Source: Bradyrhizobium sp. DOA9
GTDB lineage: Bacteria > Pseudomonadota > Alphaproteobacteria > Rhizobiales > Xanthobacteraceae
Direction: 5' to 3'
Assembly (NCBI RefSeq): GCF_000617845.2
Contig: NZ_DF820425.1
Location: forward strand, 4,267,725-4,331,724
Length of the DNA: 64,000 bases
A program made the position numbers and the translations under genes. The notes under the pieces were generated by a model. The model was not told the origin of the DNA. It did not search any database and saw only the letters and a program-made list of their open reading frames with translations. Positions 34,175-43,429 of this stretch are shown in pieces (the stretch's first letter is position 1; each line of letters opens with the position of its first letter).

Positions 34175-35986
34175 TTATGCCTGTTCAATCTCTTCACGGA
34201 GCATTTCAAGTTCGAGCCAGCGCTCTTCGGCGGCAGACAGTTCTTCGTGCGCCTTGGCGATCGCGGCTGACGTGTCGTCGAATTTCTTGCGATCTTTTGC
34301 ATAGAGATTGGGATCGTCGAGCAAGCGCTGCAGCCTCGCGATGTCGACCTGCAACGTTTCCATCTTCTTCGGCAGCGTTTCCAGCGCATGCTTCTCGTTG
34401 AAGCTGAGCTTGCGCTTGGGTGCCGAGGAGGGAGCGGCGGCGCGCTCCTCTTTCTTCTCCACTGGCGCTTGCGCCTTCGCCGTCTCGCGCTTGAGATCCG
34501 CGCCGCGCTGCGCCAGCATGTCGCTGTAGCCGCCGGCATATTCGATCCACTTGCCGTTACCCTCCGGCGCGATCACGGCGGTGACGACGCGGTCGAGGAA
34601 GTCGCGGTCGTGGCTGATCAGGATCACCGTGCCCTCGTAATCGCCGAGCATCTCCTCGAGCACGTCGAGCGTCTCGAGATCGAGATCGTTGGTCGGCTCG
34701 TCCAGCACCAACAGGTTCGACGGCTTTGCCAGCGCGCGCGCCAGCATCAGCCGGCCCCGCTCGCCGCCGGAGAGCACCTCCACCGGCGTGCCGCGTTGCT
34801 CCTGCGCGAACAGGAAGTCTTTCATGTAGCCGACGACGTGCTTCGGCTTGCCGCCGACCATGATCTGATCGCCGCGGCCGCCGGTCAGGGCCTCGGCCAG
34901 CGTCGATTTGGGATCGAGGCTTTCGCGATGCTGGTCGAGCGTGGCCGTCTCCAGATTGGCGCCGAGACGTATCGTCCCGGAATCCGGCTGCATGCCGCCG
35001 GTGAGCAGGTTGACCAGCGTGGTCTTGCCGGCGCCGTTCGGGCCGATGATGCCGAGGCGGTCGCCGCGCTGGATCCGGGTGGAGAAATTTTCGACGATCT
35101 TGCGCTCGCCGTAGGCTTTGCTGATGCCCTTGGCCTCGATCACGAGCTTGCCGGACTGCTCGGCTTCGCTGGCTGCGAGGCTGGCGGTGCCGGCCGTGCC
35201 GCGATAATTGCGGCGCTGGTCGCGCAGTGCATGCAGATTGGCGAGCCGCTTGACGTTGCGCTTGCGCCGGCCCGAGACGCCGTGGCGCAGCCAGTGCTCC
35301 TCGTCGACGATCTTGCGGTCGAGCTTGTGCTGGTCGCGCTCCTCTTCCGCGAGCACCTCGTCGCGCCAGCTTTCGAACGAGGCGAAGCCGCGGTCGATCT
35401 GCCTGATCCTGCCGCGGTCGAGCCAGGCGGTGGAGCGCGAGAGATTGGTGAGGAAGCGGCGGTCGTGGCTGATGATGACGAGTGCGCTGCGCCTGGAGTC
35501 GAGCTCCTGTTCCAGCCATTCGATGGTGGCGAGATCGAGATGGTTGGTCGGCTCGTCCAGCAGCAGAATGTCGGGCGAGGGCGCCAGCACAAAGGCCAGC
35601 GCCGCGCGGCGCGCCTCGCCGCCCGAGAGGTCGTGCGGGTTCTCCTCGCCGGTGAGGCCAAGCTGCTCCAGGAGATAGCGCGCCTGGTGCTGGTCGTCGC
35701 CGGGCGCGAGCCCGGACTCGACGTAGGCGAGCGTGGTCTTGTGCGCGCCGAAATCCGGCTCCTGCGGCAGGTAGCGCACCGTTGCGCCAGGCTGCACGAA
35801 GCGCGTGCCGGAATCCGGCTCGACCAGGCCGGCTGCGATCTTCAGCAGGGTCGACTTGCCGGAGCCGTTGCGGCCGATCAGGCAGACCCGCTCGGATGGC
35901 GCGACATTGAGCTCGACGCCTGACAGCAGTGGCGTGCCGCCGAAGGTCAGCCTGATGTCTTTGAGTTGGATCAGCGGCGGCGCCAT
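34175..35986 (-). CDS. ABC-F family ATPase (Uup/EttA-like)
   Basis: The protein has 603 residues and two ATP-binding cassettes without membrane segments. Walker A motifs are GRNGSGKST (about 35) and GPNGAGKTT (about 315), signatures LSGGEARR and LSGGERGR, and Walker B LLLDEPTNHLD and LVLDEPTNDLD. A charged C-terminal coiled coil (about 525-600, after the linker KKEERAAAPSS) resembles Uup. ABC-F proteins act on ribosomes or stalled translation. The gene is flanked closely by yaiI-like and D-threonine aldolase-like genes on the same strand. Confidence 0.92.
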   Translation of the reverse strand: MAPPLIQLKDIRLTFGGTPLLSGVELNVAPSERVCLIGRNGSGKSTLLKIAAGLVEPDSGTRFVQPGATVRYLPQEPDFGAHKTTLAYVESGLAPGDDQHQARYLLEQLGLTGEENPHDLSGGEARRAALAFVLAPSPDILLLDEPTNHLDLATIEWLEQELDSRRSALVIISHDRRFLTNLSRSTAWLDRGRIRQIDRGFASFESWRDEVLAEEERDQHKLDRKIVDEEHWLRHGVSGRRKRNVKRLANLHALRDQRRNYRGTAGTASLAASEAEQSGKLVIEAKGISKAYGERKIVENFSTRIQRGDRLGIIGPNGAGKTTLVNLLTGGMQPDSGTIRLGANLETATLDQHRESLDPKSTLAEALTGGRGDQIMVGGKPKHVVGYMKDFLFAQEQRGTPVEVLSGGERGRLMLARALAKPSNLLVLDEPTNDLDLETLDVLEEMLGDYEGTVILISHDRDFLDRVVTAVIAPEGNGKWIEYAGGYSDMLAQRGADLKRETAKAQAPVEKKEERAAAPSSAPKRKLSFNEKHALETLPKKMETLQVDIARLQRLLDDPNLYAKDRKKFDDTSAAIAKAHEELSAAEERWLELEMLREEIEQA

Positions 35987-35988
35987 GC

Positions 35989-36480
35989 TCAGCCCTGACT
36001 CGTTGCGGCCGCATCAGCGCGACGCCGTGCGATCCGCCGCAGCGTCTGGTCGAGCGCGGACAGGAAGGCGGAGCGGTCGCGCGGCGCGAACGATCGCGGG
36101 CCGCCGGTGACTTCGCCGGCCGAGCGCAGATCCGTCATCAGATTGCGCACCGCCAGCGTCATCCCGATCGACTCTTCGGTGAACGGCTTGCCATTCGGCG
36201 CGATCACGTCGGCGCCCGCCTTCACGCAGCGGCTCGCCAGCGGGATGTCCGAGGTCACGACCACGTCGCCCGGCCTGGCGCGCTCGGCGATCCAGTCGTC
36301 GGCCGCATCCATGCCGGCGCCGGCCGCGATGCGCTCGATCAGCGGGTCCTGCGGCACGCGGATGAAATTGCCGGCGACGACGCTCACGGGCACGCCATGC
36401 CGGATCGCGACGCGGTAGATCTCGTCCTTCACAGGGCAGGCGTCGGCGTCGACATAGATGCGGGTCGGGGTCTCGGTCAT
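35989..36480 (-). CDS. YaiI/YqxD family protein (DUF188)
   Basis: The protein has 163 residues. The opening RIYVDADACPVKDEIYRVA, the middle GDVVVTSDIPLASRCVKAGA and the RNLMTDLRSAGEVTGGPRSF segment with APRDRSAFLSALDQ identify the DUF188 (PIN-like) family. Conserved Asp residues suggest a nuclease-like site, but the function in cells is not established. It is the first gene of a tight three-gene minus-strand set with the ABC-F and D-threonine aldolase-like genes (2- and 3-bp gaps). Confidence 0.9.
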   Translation of the reverse strand: MTETPTRIYVDADACPVKDEIYRVAIRHGVPVSVVAGNFIRVPQDPLIERIAAGAGMDAADDWIAERARPGDVVVTSDIPLASRCVKAGADVIAPNGKPFTEESIGMTLAVRNLMTDLRSAGEVTGGPRSFAPRDRSAFLSALDQTLRRIARRRADAAATSQG

Positions 36481-36587
36481 TCCGCCGCGTGGTACCGCAT
36501 TCGGGCGGCAAAGGCGAGGGGATTGACCGTGGTTCCTCAGGCCCTACGATCGCTCCTGAAACAATAAGAATATGGGAAAGCCAAGCC

Positions 36588-37388
36588 ATGCCGAACCGGC
36601 TCGAAACCTGGCGCGTCGAGGCCTACAACACCGCCAAACAGTCCGAAAACAAGATGCACGATGACAATGTGGCCCGCCGCTTCGGCTTTTCCGGCGGGCT
36701 GGTCCCCGGCGTCGACGTGTTCGCCTACATGATGCACGTGCCGATCGCGCGCTGGGGGCGTGACTTCCTCTCCCGTGGACTGGTCGAGGCCCGCTTCATC
36801 AAGCCGGTCTATGACGGCGAGACCGCCGATGTCGATGCCACCGAGCACAACGGGCTGCTGACCATCGAGGTGTTCAGCCGGACCGAACTCTGTGCGACTG
36901 GGACGGCCTCGCTGCCGGCGGCGGCGCCGGCGGTGTCGCTGAACGACTATGTCGCGGTGCCCGCAGTCGCCGAACGCAAGCCGGTCAGTCCCGCGACGTT
37001 CGAGACGGGCAAATGGCTGGGCACCACGCCCCGCCGCTGGGCCGGGCAGGATGCGGCCGACTACCTCGCCGACATCAGGGAGACCGATCCGATCTTCGCG
37101 CGCGAGGGTCTCGGCCATCCCGGCCTGATCCAGCGGGTGATGAATCGCGTCCTCGTCGACAACACCATCCTGGGTCCGTGGATCCACGTCGGCAGCCGCA
37201 TGCAGCTGCTATCCGCCGCGCGCGCCGGCGACGAGATCACCGCGCGGGCAAAAGTCATTGCGAACTACGAGAAGAAGGGCCACCGCTTCGTCGAGCTCGA
37301 CGCGCTGGTGGTCGCCAACGGCACGACGCCGCTCGCCCATTGCCAGCACACGGCAATCTACCAGCCGCGCGAGCAGGCGGCGGCGTAG
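36588..37388 (+). CDS. Double hotdog (MaoC-like) protein of unknown function
   Basis: The protein has 266 residues. The N-terminal half has NKMHDDNVARRFGFSGGLVPGVDVFAYM, which looks like a MaoC-type hotdog with Asp/His replaced or shifted, and the C-terminal half has AGDEITARAKVIANYEKKGHRFVELDALVVANG, another hotdog-like strand set. Such proteins may bind CoA thioesters without being classical hydratases. The start at 36588 has GGGAAAG upstream. The gene stands alone, divergent from yaiI. Confidence 0.65.
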   Translation: MPNRLETWRVEAYNTAKQSENKMHDDNVARRFGFSGGLVPGVDVFAYMMHVPIARWGRDFLSRGLVEARFIKPVYDGETADVDATEHNGLLTIEVFSRTELCATGTASLPAAAPAVSLNDYVAVPAVAERKPVSPATFETGKWLGTTPRRWAGQDAADYLADIRETDPIFAREGLGHPGLIQRVMNRVLVDNTILGPWIHVGSRMQLLSAARAGDEITARAKVIANYEKKGHRFVELDALVVANGTTPLAHCQHTAIYQPREQAAA

Positions 37389-37416
37389 GCGGGAAGGCAA
37401 AAGCCGCCGCTCCAAA

Positions 37417-37555
37417 GACGGTGTCATTCCCCGCGGAGGCGGGGAATCCAGTACGCCGCAGCTTCTCGGTCAATCGCTGCCGCCTCGGAGTACTGGATCG
37501 CCCGATCAAGTCGGGCGATGACAGTTGTGCCTGTAGACGCGGGGGAATGACCGTC
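37417..37555. repeat. Dispersed intergenic repeat (GTCATTCCCCGCG/ATCCAGTAC family)
   Basis: GACGGTGTCATTCCCCGCG and the inverse CGCGGGGGAATGACCGTC form the ends, and CCAGTAC/GTACTGG and a GCCCGATCAAGTCGGGC hairpin lie inside. It is the better preserved relative of 20508-20615 and separates convergent genes. Confidence 0.75.
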
Positions 37556-37569
37556 TGCGAAAGAGCCCC

Positions 37570-39942
37570 CTACGCCGCCTTGGCCTTCGCGTCCTGGATC
37601 GCGCGCCAGACCCGCTCGGGGGTCAGCGGCATGTCAATGTGCTTGATGCCGTATTCCGACAGCGCATCGAGCACCGCGTTCACCACCGTCGAGAGGCTGC
37701 CGGCGCAGCCGGCTTCGCCGCAGCCCTTGCTGCCGAGCGGATTGGTGGTCGCGGGCACCGGGTGGTCGCCGACCGTCATGTTCGGGACGTCCTCCGCGCG
37801 GGGCAGGGCGTAGTCCATCAGCGAGCCCGTGATCGGCTGGCCATTGTCGTCGTAGCGGATGTGCTCCATCAGCGCCTGGCCGATGCCCTGGACCACGCCG
37901 CCATGGAGCTGGCCCGCGACCAGCATCGGGTTGATCACCGTGCCGAAATCGTTGACGGCGCTGTAGCGCACGATCTGCACCACGCCGGTCTCCGGGTCGA
38001 TCTCGACCTCGGCGACGTGGCAGCCGTTCGGGAACGCCGATGCGACCGGCTCGCTGGTGTGGTCGACATCGAGCGTATCAGGCACGCCCTCCGGCACCTT
38101 GCCGTCATGCAGCTTCTTCGCGAGCTCCATGATGTCGATGCTGCGGTCGGTGCCGGCGATCGTGAAGCTGCCGCCTTCGAACTCGATGTCGGCCTCGGAC
38201 GCCTCCAGCATATGCGCCGCGGCGCGCTTGCCCTTCTCGATGACGAGCTTCGCAGCCCCCACGATGGCCTGGCCCGTCGCAGTGATCGAGCGCGAGCCGC
38301 CGGTGCCGTTGCCGGTGTGGACGATGTCGCTGTCGCCCTGCACGAGCTTGACGCTGTCGAAGGGGACGCCGAGCTGCTCGCACAGCACCTGCGCGAACGG
38401 CGTGGCATGGCCCTGGCCGTAATCCAGCGTGCCGGTGATGAGCTGCACGGTGCCGTCGGGGTCGAACACGATCTTGCCGAGCTCGGGGCTCGGCGGCGCG
38501 GTGACCTCGAGATAGGAGCCGACGGCAATGCCCCGGAGCTTGCCGGCCTTCCTGCTCTCCTTCTTGCGCTTGGCGAAGTTCTCGTGGTCGGAGATTTCGA
38601 GCGCCTTGTTGAACACGGCCTGGAAGTCGCCGCTGTCATAGGTGACGCCGGAGGAGGCCGCGAACGGGATCTGGTTCGGCTTGATAAAATTGCGCTTGCG
38701 CAAGGTGAGCCGGTTGATGCCCATCTCGTCGGCGGCGCGGTCGATCAGCCGCTCCATGTAATAGTTCGCCTCGGGCCGGCCCGCGCCGCGATAGGCGCCC
38801 ATCAGCGTGGTGTTGGTGAGCACAGTCTTGATGTCGACCGCCATCAGCGGCGTGCGGTACACGCTGGAGAAGTTCTTGCCGGTGTTGAGCGAAAGCGGCC
38901 CCGGCGCGACGCCGGTGATGTAGGCACCGAGATTGCCGTAGCCGGACAGCTTGGCCGCGAGGAAGTGCCCCTCGGCATCGAGCGCGAGCTCGGCATGGAT
39001 CTTCTGCGCGCGGCCGTGGCTGTCGGAGAGGAAGGCGGTCGAGCGTTCGTCCAGCCACTTCACCGGCCGTCCCAACGCCTTCGCCGCATACAGGATGCAC
39101 ATATACTCGGGATAGTTGATGTTCTTCATGCCGAAGGAGCCGCCGACATTGGCGGTGAGAATGCGCACCTTCTCGTTCGGCACCTTCAGGTTCTTGGCGA
39201 GATTGGCGCGGTTGCCGGCAACGCCCTGCGTCGGCACCTGAAGCGTGTAGCGCTCGGTCTTCTTGTCGTAGGAGGCAAGCCCGACGCGCGGCTCCATCGA
39301 GACCACGGCGACGCGGGTGTTCTCGATGTCGAGCTTGGTCACATGGGCGGCGCTGGCGAAGGCCGCGTTGACCTTGTCCATATCGCCATAGTGGTAGTCG
39401 AGCGCGACGTTGTTCGGAATGTGGTCATAGAGCTGCGGCGCGCCGGGCTTGGCGGCGTCCTCGGGGTCGGTCACCGCCGGCAGCGGCTCGATGTCGAGCT
39501 CGACCGCCTCGGCCGCGTCGCGCGCCTGGGCCAGGGTCTCCGCCACCACGAAGGCGACGGGATCGCCGACGAAGCGGACCTTGTCGGTCGCCAGCGGCTG
39601 GCGGTTGGTCTGGAGCAGGGGCGAACCGTCACGGCTCTTCAGCGGCAGGCCGCAGGTGAAGGGGCCATAGCCGGCCGCATCGAGATCCTTCCCGGTCCAC
39701 GCACCCAGCACGCCCGGCATCGCCTTGGCGGCATCGAGGCCGATGCCCCGAATGAGGCCATGGGCATGGCTGGAACGGACGACCACGGCATAGGCCTGGT
39801 TCGGGAGGTTGAAATCGTCGGTATAGCGGCCCTTGCCGCGCACCAGCGTGTCGTCCTCCTTGCGGCGGACCGGTTGCCCGACGCCGTATTTTTGCAGTGC
39901 AATAGCGTTCTCGAGCGTCGACGATTTGGTGTGTTCTTGCAT
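37570..39942 (-). CDS. Xanthine dehydrogenase family molybdopterin-binding subunit (CoxL-like, form II), orphan
   Basis: The protein has 790 residues. The N-terminal a/b hammerhead (VGQPVRRKEDDTLVRGKGRYTDD) is followed by the molybdopterin domains. MGAYRGAGRPEANYYMERLID replaces the Cys-containing active loop of true CO dehydrogenase, so this is a form II or aldehyde-oxidising relative. DYGQGHATPFAQVL and the C-terminal GCGEAGCAGSLSTVVNAVLDAL with the catalytic Glu are present. It hydroxylates an aldehyde or heterocycle. The usual FAD and 2Fe-2S subunit genes are absent on both sides. The start with AGGT upstream gives the normal N-terminus. Confidence 0.88.
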   Translation of the reverse strand: MQEHTKSSTLENAIALQKYGVGQPVRRKEDDTLVRGKGRYTDDFNLPNQAYAVVVRSSHAHGLIRGIGLDAAKAMPGVLGAWTGKDLDAAGYGPFTCGLPLKSRDGSPLLQTNRQPLATDKVRFVGDPVAFVVAETLAQARDAAEAVELDIEPLPAVTDPEDAAKPGAPQLYDHIPNNVALDYHYGDMDKVNAAFASAAHVTKLDIENTRVAVVSMEPRVGLASYDKKTERYTLQVPTQGVAGNRANLAKNLKVPNEKVRILTANVGGSFGMKNINYPEYMCILYAAKALGRPVKWLDERSTAFLSDSHGRAQKIHAELALDAEGHFLAAKLSGYGNLGAYITGVAPGPLSLNTGKNFSSVYRTPLMAVDIKTVLTNTTLMGAYRGAGRPEANYYMERLIDRAADEMGINRLTLRKRNFIKPNQIPFAASSGVTYDSGDFQAVFNKALEISDHENFAKRKKESRKAGKLRGIAVGSYLEVTAPPSPELGKIVFDPDGTVQLITGTLDYGQGHATPFAQVLCEQLGVPFDSVKLVQGDSDIVHTGNGTGGSRSITATGQAIVGAAKLVIEKGKRAAAHMLEASEADIEFEGGSFTIAGTDRSIDIMELAKKLHDGKVPEGVPDTLDVDHTSEPVASAFPNGCHVAEVEIDPETGVVQIVRYSAVNDFGTVINPMLVAGQLHGGVVQGIGQALMEHIRYDDNGQPITGSLMDYALPRAEDVPNMTVGDHPVPATTNPLGSKGCGEAGCAGSLSTVVNAVLDALSEYGIKHIDMPLTPERVWRAIQDAKAKAA

Positions 39943-40030
39943 GGGAATTGACCTGAAAAGCCGGTATTTGCGCATTTTCGCGGCAGCGGAGCACCGGACT
40001 CCCTCAAATAACCCACCACCCCCGTTCACG

Positions 40031-40069
40031 ACAACGCACGATTGGACATGGTCCCATGTGATGCGTTGT
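40031..40069. promoter_or_regulatory. Nested palindrome between the divergent CoxL-like and ppx-like genes
   Basis: The outer arms ACAACGCA (40031-40038) and TGCGTTGT (40062-40069) enclose an inner perfect hairpin, ACATGG-TC-CCATGT (40046-40059). Both directions have a start within about 90 bp on each side. It may be a composite operator or an RNA hairpin in the ppx leader. Confidence 0.45.
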
Positions 40070-40152
40070 TGCGCAGGCCTGCCGCGCTGCTAATGTTTCA
40101 GGTGAATAATCAATTCCAGACCGGCCCGACCGGCCGCGGAAAGACAGTTTGT

Positions 40153-41226
40153 ATGAATGACCACACGCGGCTCCGCGACGGCCATCTGCCGCACGGTGAG
40201 CTGGAGGGGTCGATGGCGGCGGTGGCGTTGGCCACCGATCCACCCGTCGGCGCGCAGGCGCCGGGAACCGGCGTCTATGCGGCGCTGGACCTCGGCACCA
40301 ACAATTGCAGGCTGCTGATCGCCTGTCCGACCCAGGACGGCTTTCGCGTGGTCGATTCCTTCTCGCGCATCATCCGGCTCGGCGAGGGCGTCTCGGCGAC
40401 GGGCTCGATCAGCGAGGCCGCGATCGAGCGCGCCATTGCCGCGCTCAGCATCTGCCGCGACAAGATCAATCTGCGGAAGGCGCGGCGGCTGCGGCTGATC
40501 GCGACCGAAGCCTGCCGCGCGGCTTCGAACGCGGAAGGTTTCCGCAGCCGCGTTGCGGCCGAGACCGGCATCGAGCTCGAGGTGATCGACCGCGAGACCG
40601 AGGCCGCGCTCGCGGTGCTCGGCTGCTCGCCGCTGGTCGACCCCAGGGGACGCGGCGCAATCCTGTTCGACATCGGCGGCGGCTCGACCGAGCTGGTGCG
40701 GATCGAGCGCGATCCGGAAAACCCGGAGCCGCGCATCAAAGCCTGGATGTCGATCCCGTATGGCGTGGTCACGCTCGCCGAGCAGTTCGGCGGCCGCGAC
40801 GTGACGCCGGAGATCTATGCGGCGATGGAGCGGGAGGTCGCAAGCCACGTCGTGCCGTTCGCGGAAGAGCACGGCCGCGATCTCGCCGGCATGCATCTGC
40901 TCGGCACGTCGGGCACGGTGACGACGCTCGCCGGGATTCATCTCAATCTGGCGCGCTACGACCGCCGCCGCATCGACAGCATCTGGCTGAACGACGCCGA
41001 CATCACCGCGACCATCAACAAGCTGCTCGGCATGAGCTACGAGGAGCGCGCGAACAACAGCTGCATCAGCGTCGAGCGTGCCGATCTCGTGCTGGCGGGC
41101 TGCGCCATCCTCGATGCTATCCGCCGCGCCTTTCCGCTGCCGCGCCTGCGCGTCGCCGACCGCGGCCTGCGCGAGGGCATGCTGGTCGAGATGATGCGCG
41201 AGGACGGTGCGCTCAGGAGCTGGTGA
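40153..41226 (+). CDS. Ppx/GppA phosphatase family protein
   Basis: The protein has 357 residues. The actin-like ATPase-fold motifs are clear: VYAALDLGTNNCRLLIA (about 38-54), TEACRAASNAEGF, GAILFDIGGGSTELVRIE (about 173-190) and LLGTSGTVTTLAGIHL (about 252-267). Family members hydrolyse polyphosphate or pppGpp from the end. It is shorter than E. coli Ppx and lacks the C-terminal HD domain. The start with GGAAAGA upstream is preferred over an earlier in-frame ATG at 40093. rlmE follows two bases later. Confidence 0.88.
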   Translation: MNDHTRLRDGHLPHGELEGSMAAVALATDPPVGAQAPGTGVYAALDLGTNNCRLLIACPTQDGFRVVDSFSRIIRLGEGVSATGSISEAAIERAIAALSICRDKINLRKARRLRLIATEACRAASNAEGFRSRVAAETGIELEVIDRETEAALAVLGCSPLVDPRGRGAILFDIGGGSTELVRIERDPENPEPRIKAWMSIPYGVVTLAEQFGGRDVTPEIYAAMEREVASHVVPFAEEHGRDLAGMHLLGTSGTVTTLAGIHLNLARYDRRRIDSIWLNDADITATINKLLGMSYEERANNSCISVERADLVLAGCAILDAIRRAFPLPRLRVADRGLREGMLVEMMREDGALRSW

Positions 41227-41228
41227 GT

Positions 41229-41915
41229 ATGGCCAAGGACACCACCGGCCGCTTGCACGTTCAGGTCAAGACCGGCGGCAAGCGCAAATTGTCGTCGAAG
41301 CTGTGGCTGGAGCGGCAGCTCAACGATCCCTATGTCGCGAAAGCCAAGGCGGCGGGCTATCGCTCGCGCGCCGCGTTCAAGCTCCTGGAGATGGACGACA
41401 AGTTCCGGCTCTTGAAACCGGGCATGGCCGTGGTCGATCTCGGCGCGGCGCCCGGCGGCTGGAGCCAGATTGCAGCGAAGCGCGTCGGATCATTGGAAGG
41501 CAAGGGCAAAGTCGTCGCCATCGATCTGTTGGAGATGCCCGAGATTCCCGGCGTCGATTTCGCGCAGCTCGACTTCATGGACAACGACGCCCCCGAAAAG
41601 CTCACCGCGATGCTGGGCGGCAAGGCCGACGTCGTGATGTCCGACATGGCCGCCAACACCACCGGCCACCGCAAGACCGACCAGCTCCGCATCGTCGGCC
41701 TGGTCGAGACCGCGGCTGCGTTCGCCTGCGACGTGCTCAAGCCCAGTGGCACGTTCCTGGCGAAAACGTTCCAGAGCGGCGCCGATGCCGAGCTGCTCGC
41801 CCAGCTCAAGCGCGACTTCGCCACGGTGCGGCATGTGAAGCCCGCCGCGAGCCGGCAGGATTCCTCGGAGCGCTACGTGCTGGCGACAGGGTTTCGCGGC
41901 GGGGCGGAGGAATAG
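41229..41915 (+). CDS. rlmE: 23S rRNA (uridine-2'-O)-methyltransferase RlmE (FtsJ)
   Basis: The protein has 228 residues. The SAM-binding motif VVDLGAAPGGWSQIAAKRV (about 72-90), the catalytic K-D-K-E set (YRSRAAFKLLEMD, VVMSDMAANTTGH, LAKTFQSGADAE and SSERYVLATGF) and a basic N-terminal tail (GRLHVQVKTGGKRKLSSKLW) identify the FtsJ family. It methylates the 2'-O of U2552 in 23S rRNA late in 50S assembly. It starts two bases after the ppx-like stop; this pairing is common in alphaproteobacteria. Confidence 0.95.
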   Translation: MAKDTTGRLHVQVKTGGKRKLSSKLWLERQLNDPYVAKAKAAGYRSRAAFKLLEMDDKFRLLKPGMAVVDLGAAPGGWSQIAAKRVGSLEGKGKVVAIDLLEMPEIPGVDFAQLDFMDNDAPEKLTAMLGGKADVVMSDMAANTTGHRKTDQLRIVGLVETAAAFACDVLKPSGTFLAKTFQSGADAELLAQLKRDFATVRHVKPAASRQDSSERYVLATGFRGGAEE

Positions 41916-41938
41916 CCACCCACTCCGTCAAAGAGACA

Positions 41939-43429
41939 CTACCCCAGCCGCTGATCCCGCACGTCCTGCGTATCCTCGGACGCTGCCTTGACCGCGGCCT
42001 TCTCCGCACCCTTGCCGGCTCCCTTGCGGCTCGCGATCTCCACCGCCTTGCGGCCCGAAATCTCGTTGCCGGCATCGGCGGGCATCTGCCAGAAGAACCA
42101 GCTCGAGGCCGCCGAGGTCAGCGCGACCACGACGAAAGCCGGTGCGAACACGCTGGCGTTGAGCTCGCTGACATGGCTGAACCACATCGTCGTTTCGACA
42201 CAGGCCGCGCCGACGGCGACGCCGGCCGAGATCGCGAGCTGCTGGTTGACGCTGACGAGGGTGGTGGCGCGGCTCATCTGCGCGGTCTCGACGTCGGCAT
42301 AGGCGACGGTGTTGATCGCGGTGAACTCCAGCGAGCGGAAGAAGCCGCCGACCACCAGGATGACCATGATGATGAGCAGCGGCGTCGTCACCGTGAACAG
42401 CGCGCAGACGCCGAGAAAGAACGCGCTGACGATCGCGTTCGCCGTCATCAAATTGCGGAAGCCGAAGGTGCGGATGATCCTCGCCGCCAGCGTCTTCATG
42501 CCCATCGCCCCGAGCGAGGAGGCAAAGGTGACGAGGCCGGAATGGAACGGCGACAGGCCGAAGCCGATCTGCATCAGGAGCGGCAGCAGGAACGGCAGCG
42601 CGCCGATGCCGAGCCGGAACAGGAAGCCGCCGAACACGGCTGCGCGCAGCGTCGGCAGCCTCAGGAGCGAGAAGTCAAGGACGGGCGATCCGGTCCGCCG
42701 CGCGTGGATGACGTACAGCGTCATCGAGATCGCGCCGCCTGCGACCAGCGCGGCAACCGTGCTCCACGGCAGCAGGTTTAGCCCGGCGACCGACAGGCCA
42801 AAGGCGATGCCTGCGAGCCCCAGCCCGGCGAGCACCATGCCGTAGAGATCGAACGGCTCCTGCGCCTCGCTCTTGATCGGATCGATGAACTTCAGCGCCA
42901 TGAAGATGCCGAGAAGCCCGATCGGGATGTTGATCAGGAAGATCCAGTGCCAGGACGCATAGGTCGTGATGAAGCCGCCGAGCGGCGGTCCGATCACCGG
43001 GCCGATCAGGGCAGGGACGGTGACCCAGGCCATGGCGTTGACCAGCGCGCTCTTGTCGACCGAGCGCAGCAGCACGAGGCGTCCGACCGGCGTCATCATG
43101 GCCCCGCCCATGCCTTGCAGGATGCGTGCGAACACGAAATCGGTGACCGAGGTCGAGAGCGCGCAGCCGACCGAGCCGACCATGAACACGCCGACGGCGA
43201 TCGCGAAAACCATGCGCGCGCCGAAGCGGTCGGCGGTCCAGCCGCTCGCCGGAATGAACACCGCAAGCGAGAGCAAATAGGACGTGATCGCGAGCTTCAG
43301 CGTCAGCGGGCTGGTGCCGATGTCGGCCGCGATCGCCGGCAGCGAGGTGGCGATCACGGTGGAATCCATGTTCTCCATGAACAGAGCCGTGGCCACGATC
43401 AGCGGAATGACGCGTTGCTTGTCGACCAT
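41939..43429 (-). CDS. MFS exporter, DHA2 family (14 TMS)
   Basis: The protein has 496 residues and fourteen hydrophobic segments. It opens with VIPLIVATALFMENMDSTVIATSLPAIA, the DHA2 helix 1 signature (usually LDxTIVNVALP), followed by SGWTADRFGARMVF (motif A-like) and the motif C helix AWVTVPALIGPVIGPPLGGFI (about 140-160). It probably exports drugs or other amphiphiles using proton antiport. The C-terminal 40 residues are lysine- and alanine-rich and cytoplasmic. No membrane-fusion partner is adjacent. An in-frame extension upstream exists, but the ATG at 43429 gives the conventional N-terminus. Confidence 0.87.
   Translation of the reverse strand: MVDKQRVIPLIVATALFMENMDSTVIATSLPAIAADIGTSPLTLKLAITSYLLSLAVFIPASGWTADRFGARMVFAIAVGVFMVGSVGCALSTSVTDFVFARILQGMGGAMMTPVGRLVLLRSVDKSALVNAMAWVTVPALIGPVIGPPLGGFITTYASWHWIFLINIPIGLLGIFMALKFIDPIKSEAQEPFDLYGMVLAGLGLAGIAFGLSVAGLNLLPWSTVAALVAGGAISMTLYVIHARRTGSPVLDFSLLRLPTLRAAVFGGFLFRLGIGALPFLLPLLMQIGFGLSPFHSGLVTFASSLGAMGMKTLAARIIRTFGFRNLMTANAIVSAFFLGVCALFTVTTPLLIIMVILVVGGFFRSLEFTAINTVAYADVETAQMSRATTLVSVNQQLAISAGVAVGAACVETTMWFSHVSELNASVFAPAFVVVALTSAASSWFFWQMPADAGNEISGRKAVEIASRKGAGKGAEKAAVKAASEDTQDVRDQRLG

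Noticed and set aside
37570..39942. Aerobic carbon monoxide dehydrogenase large subunit
   Set aside because: The active-site loop reads AYRGAGRP, without the Cys of the form I CoxL loop, and no coxM or coxS is adjacent.
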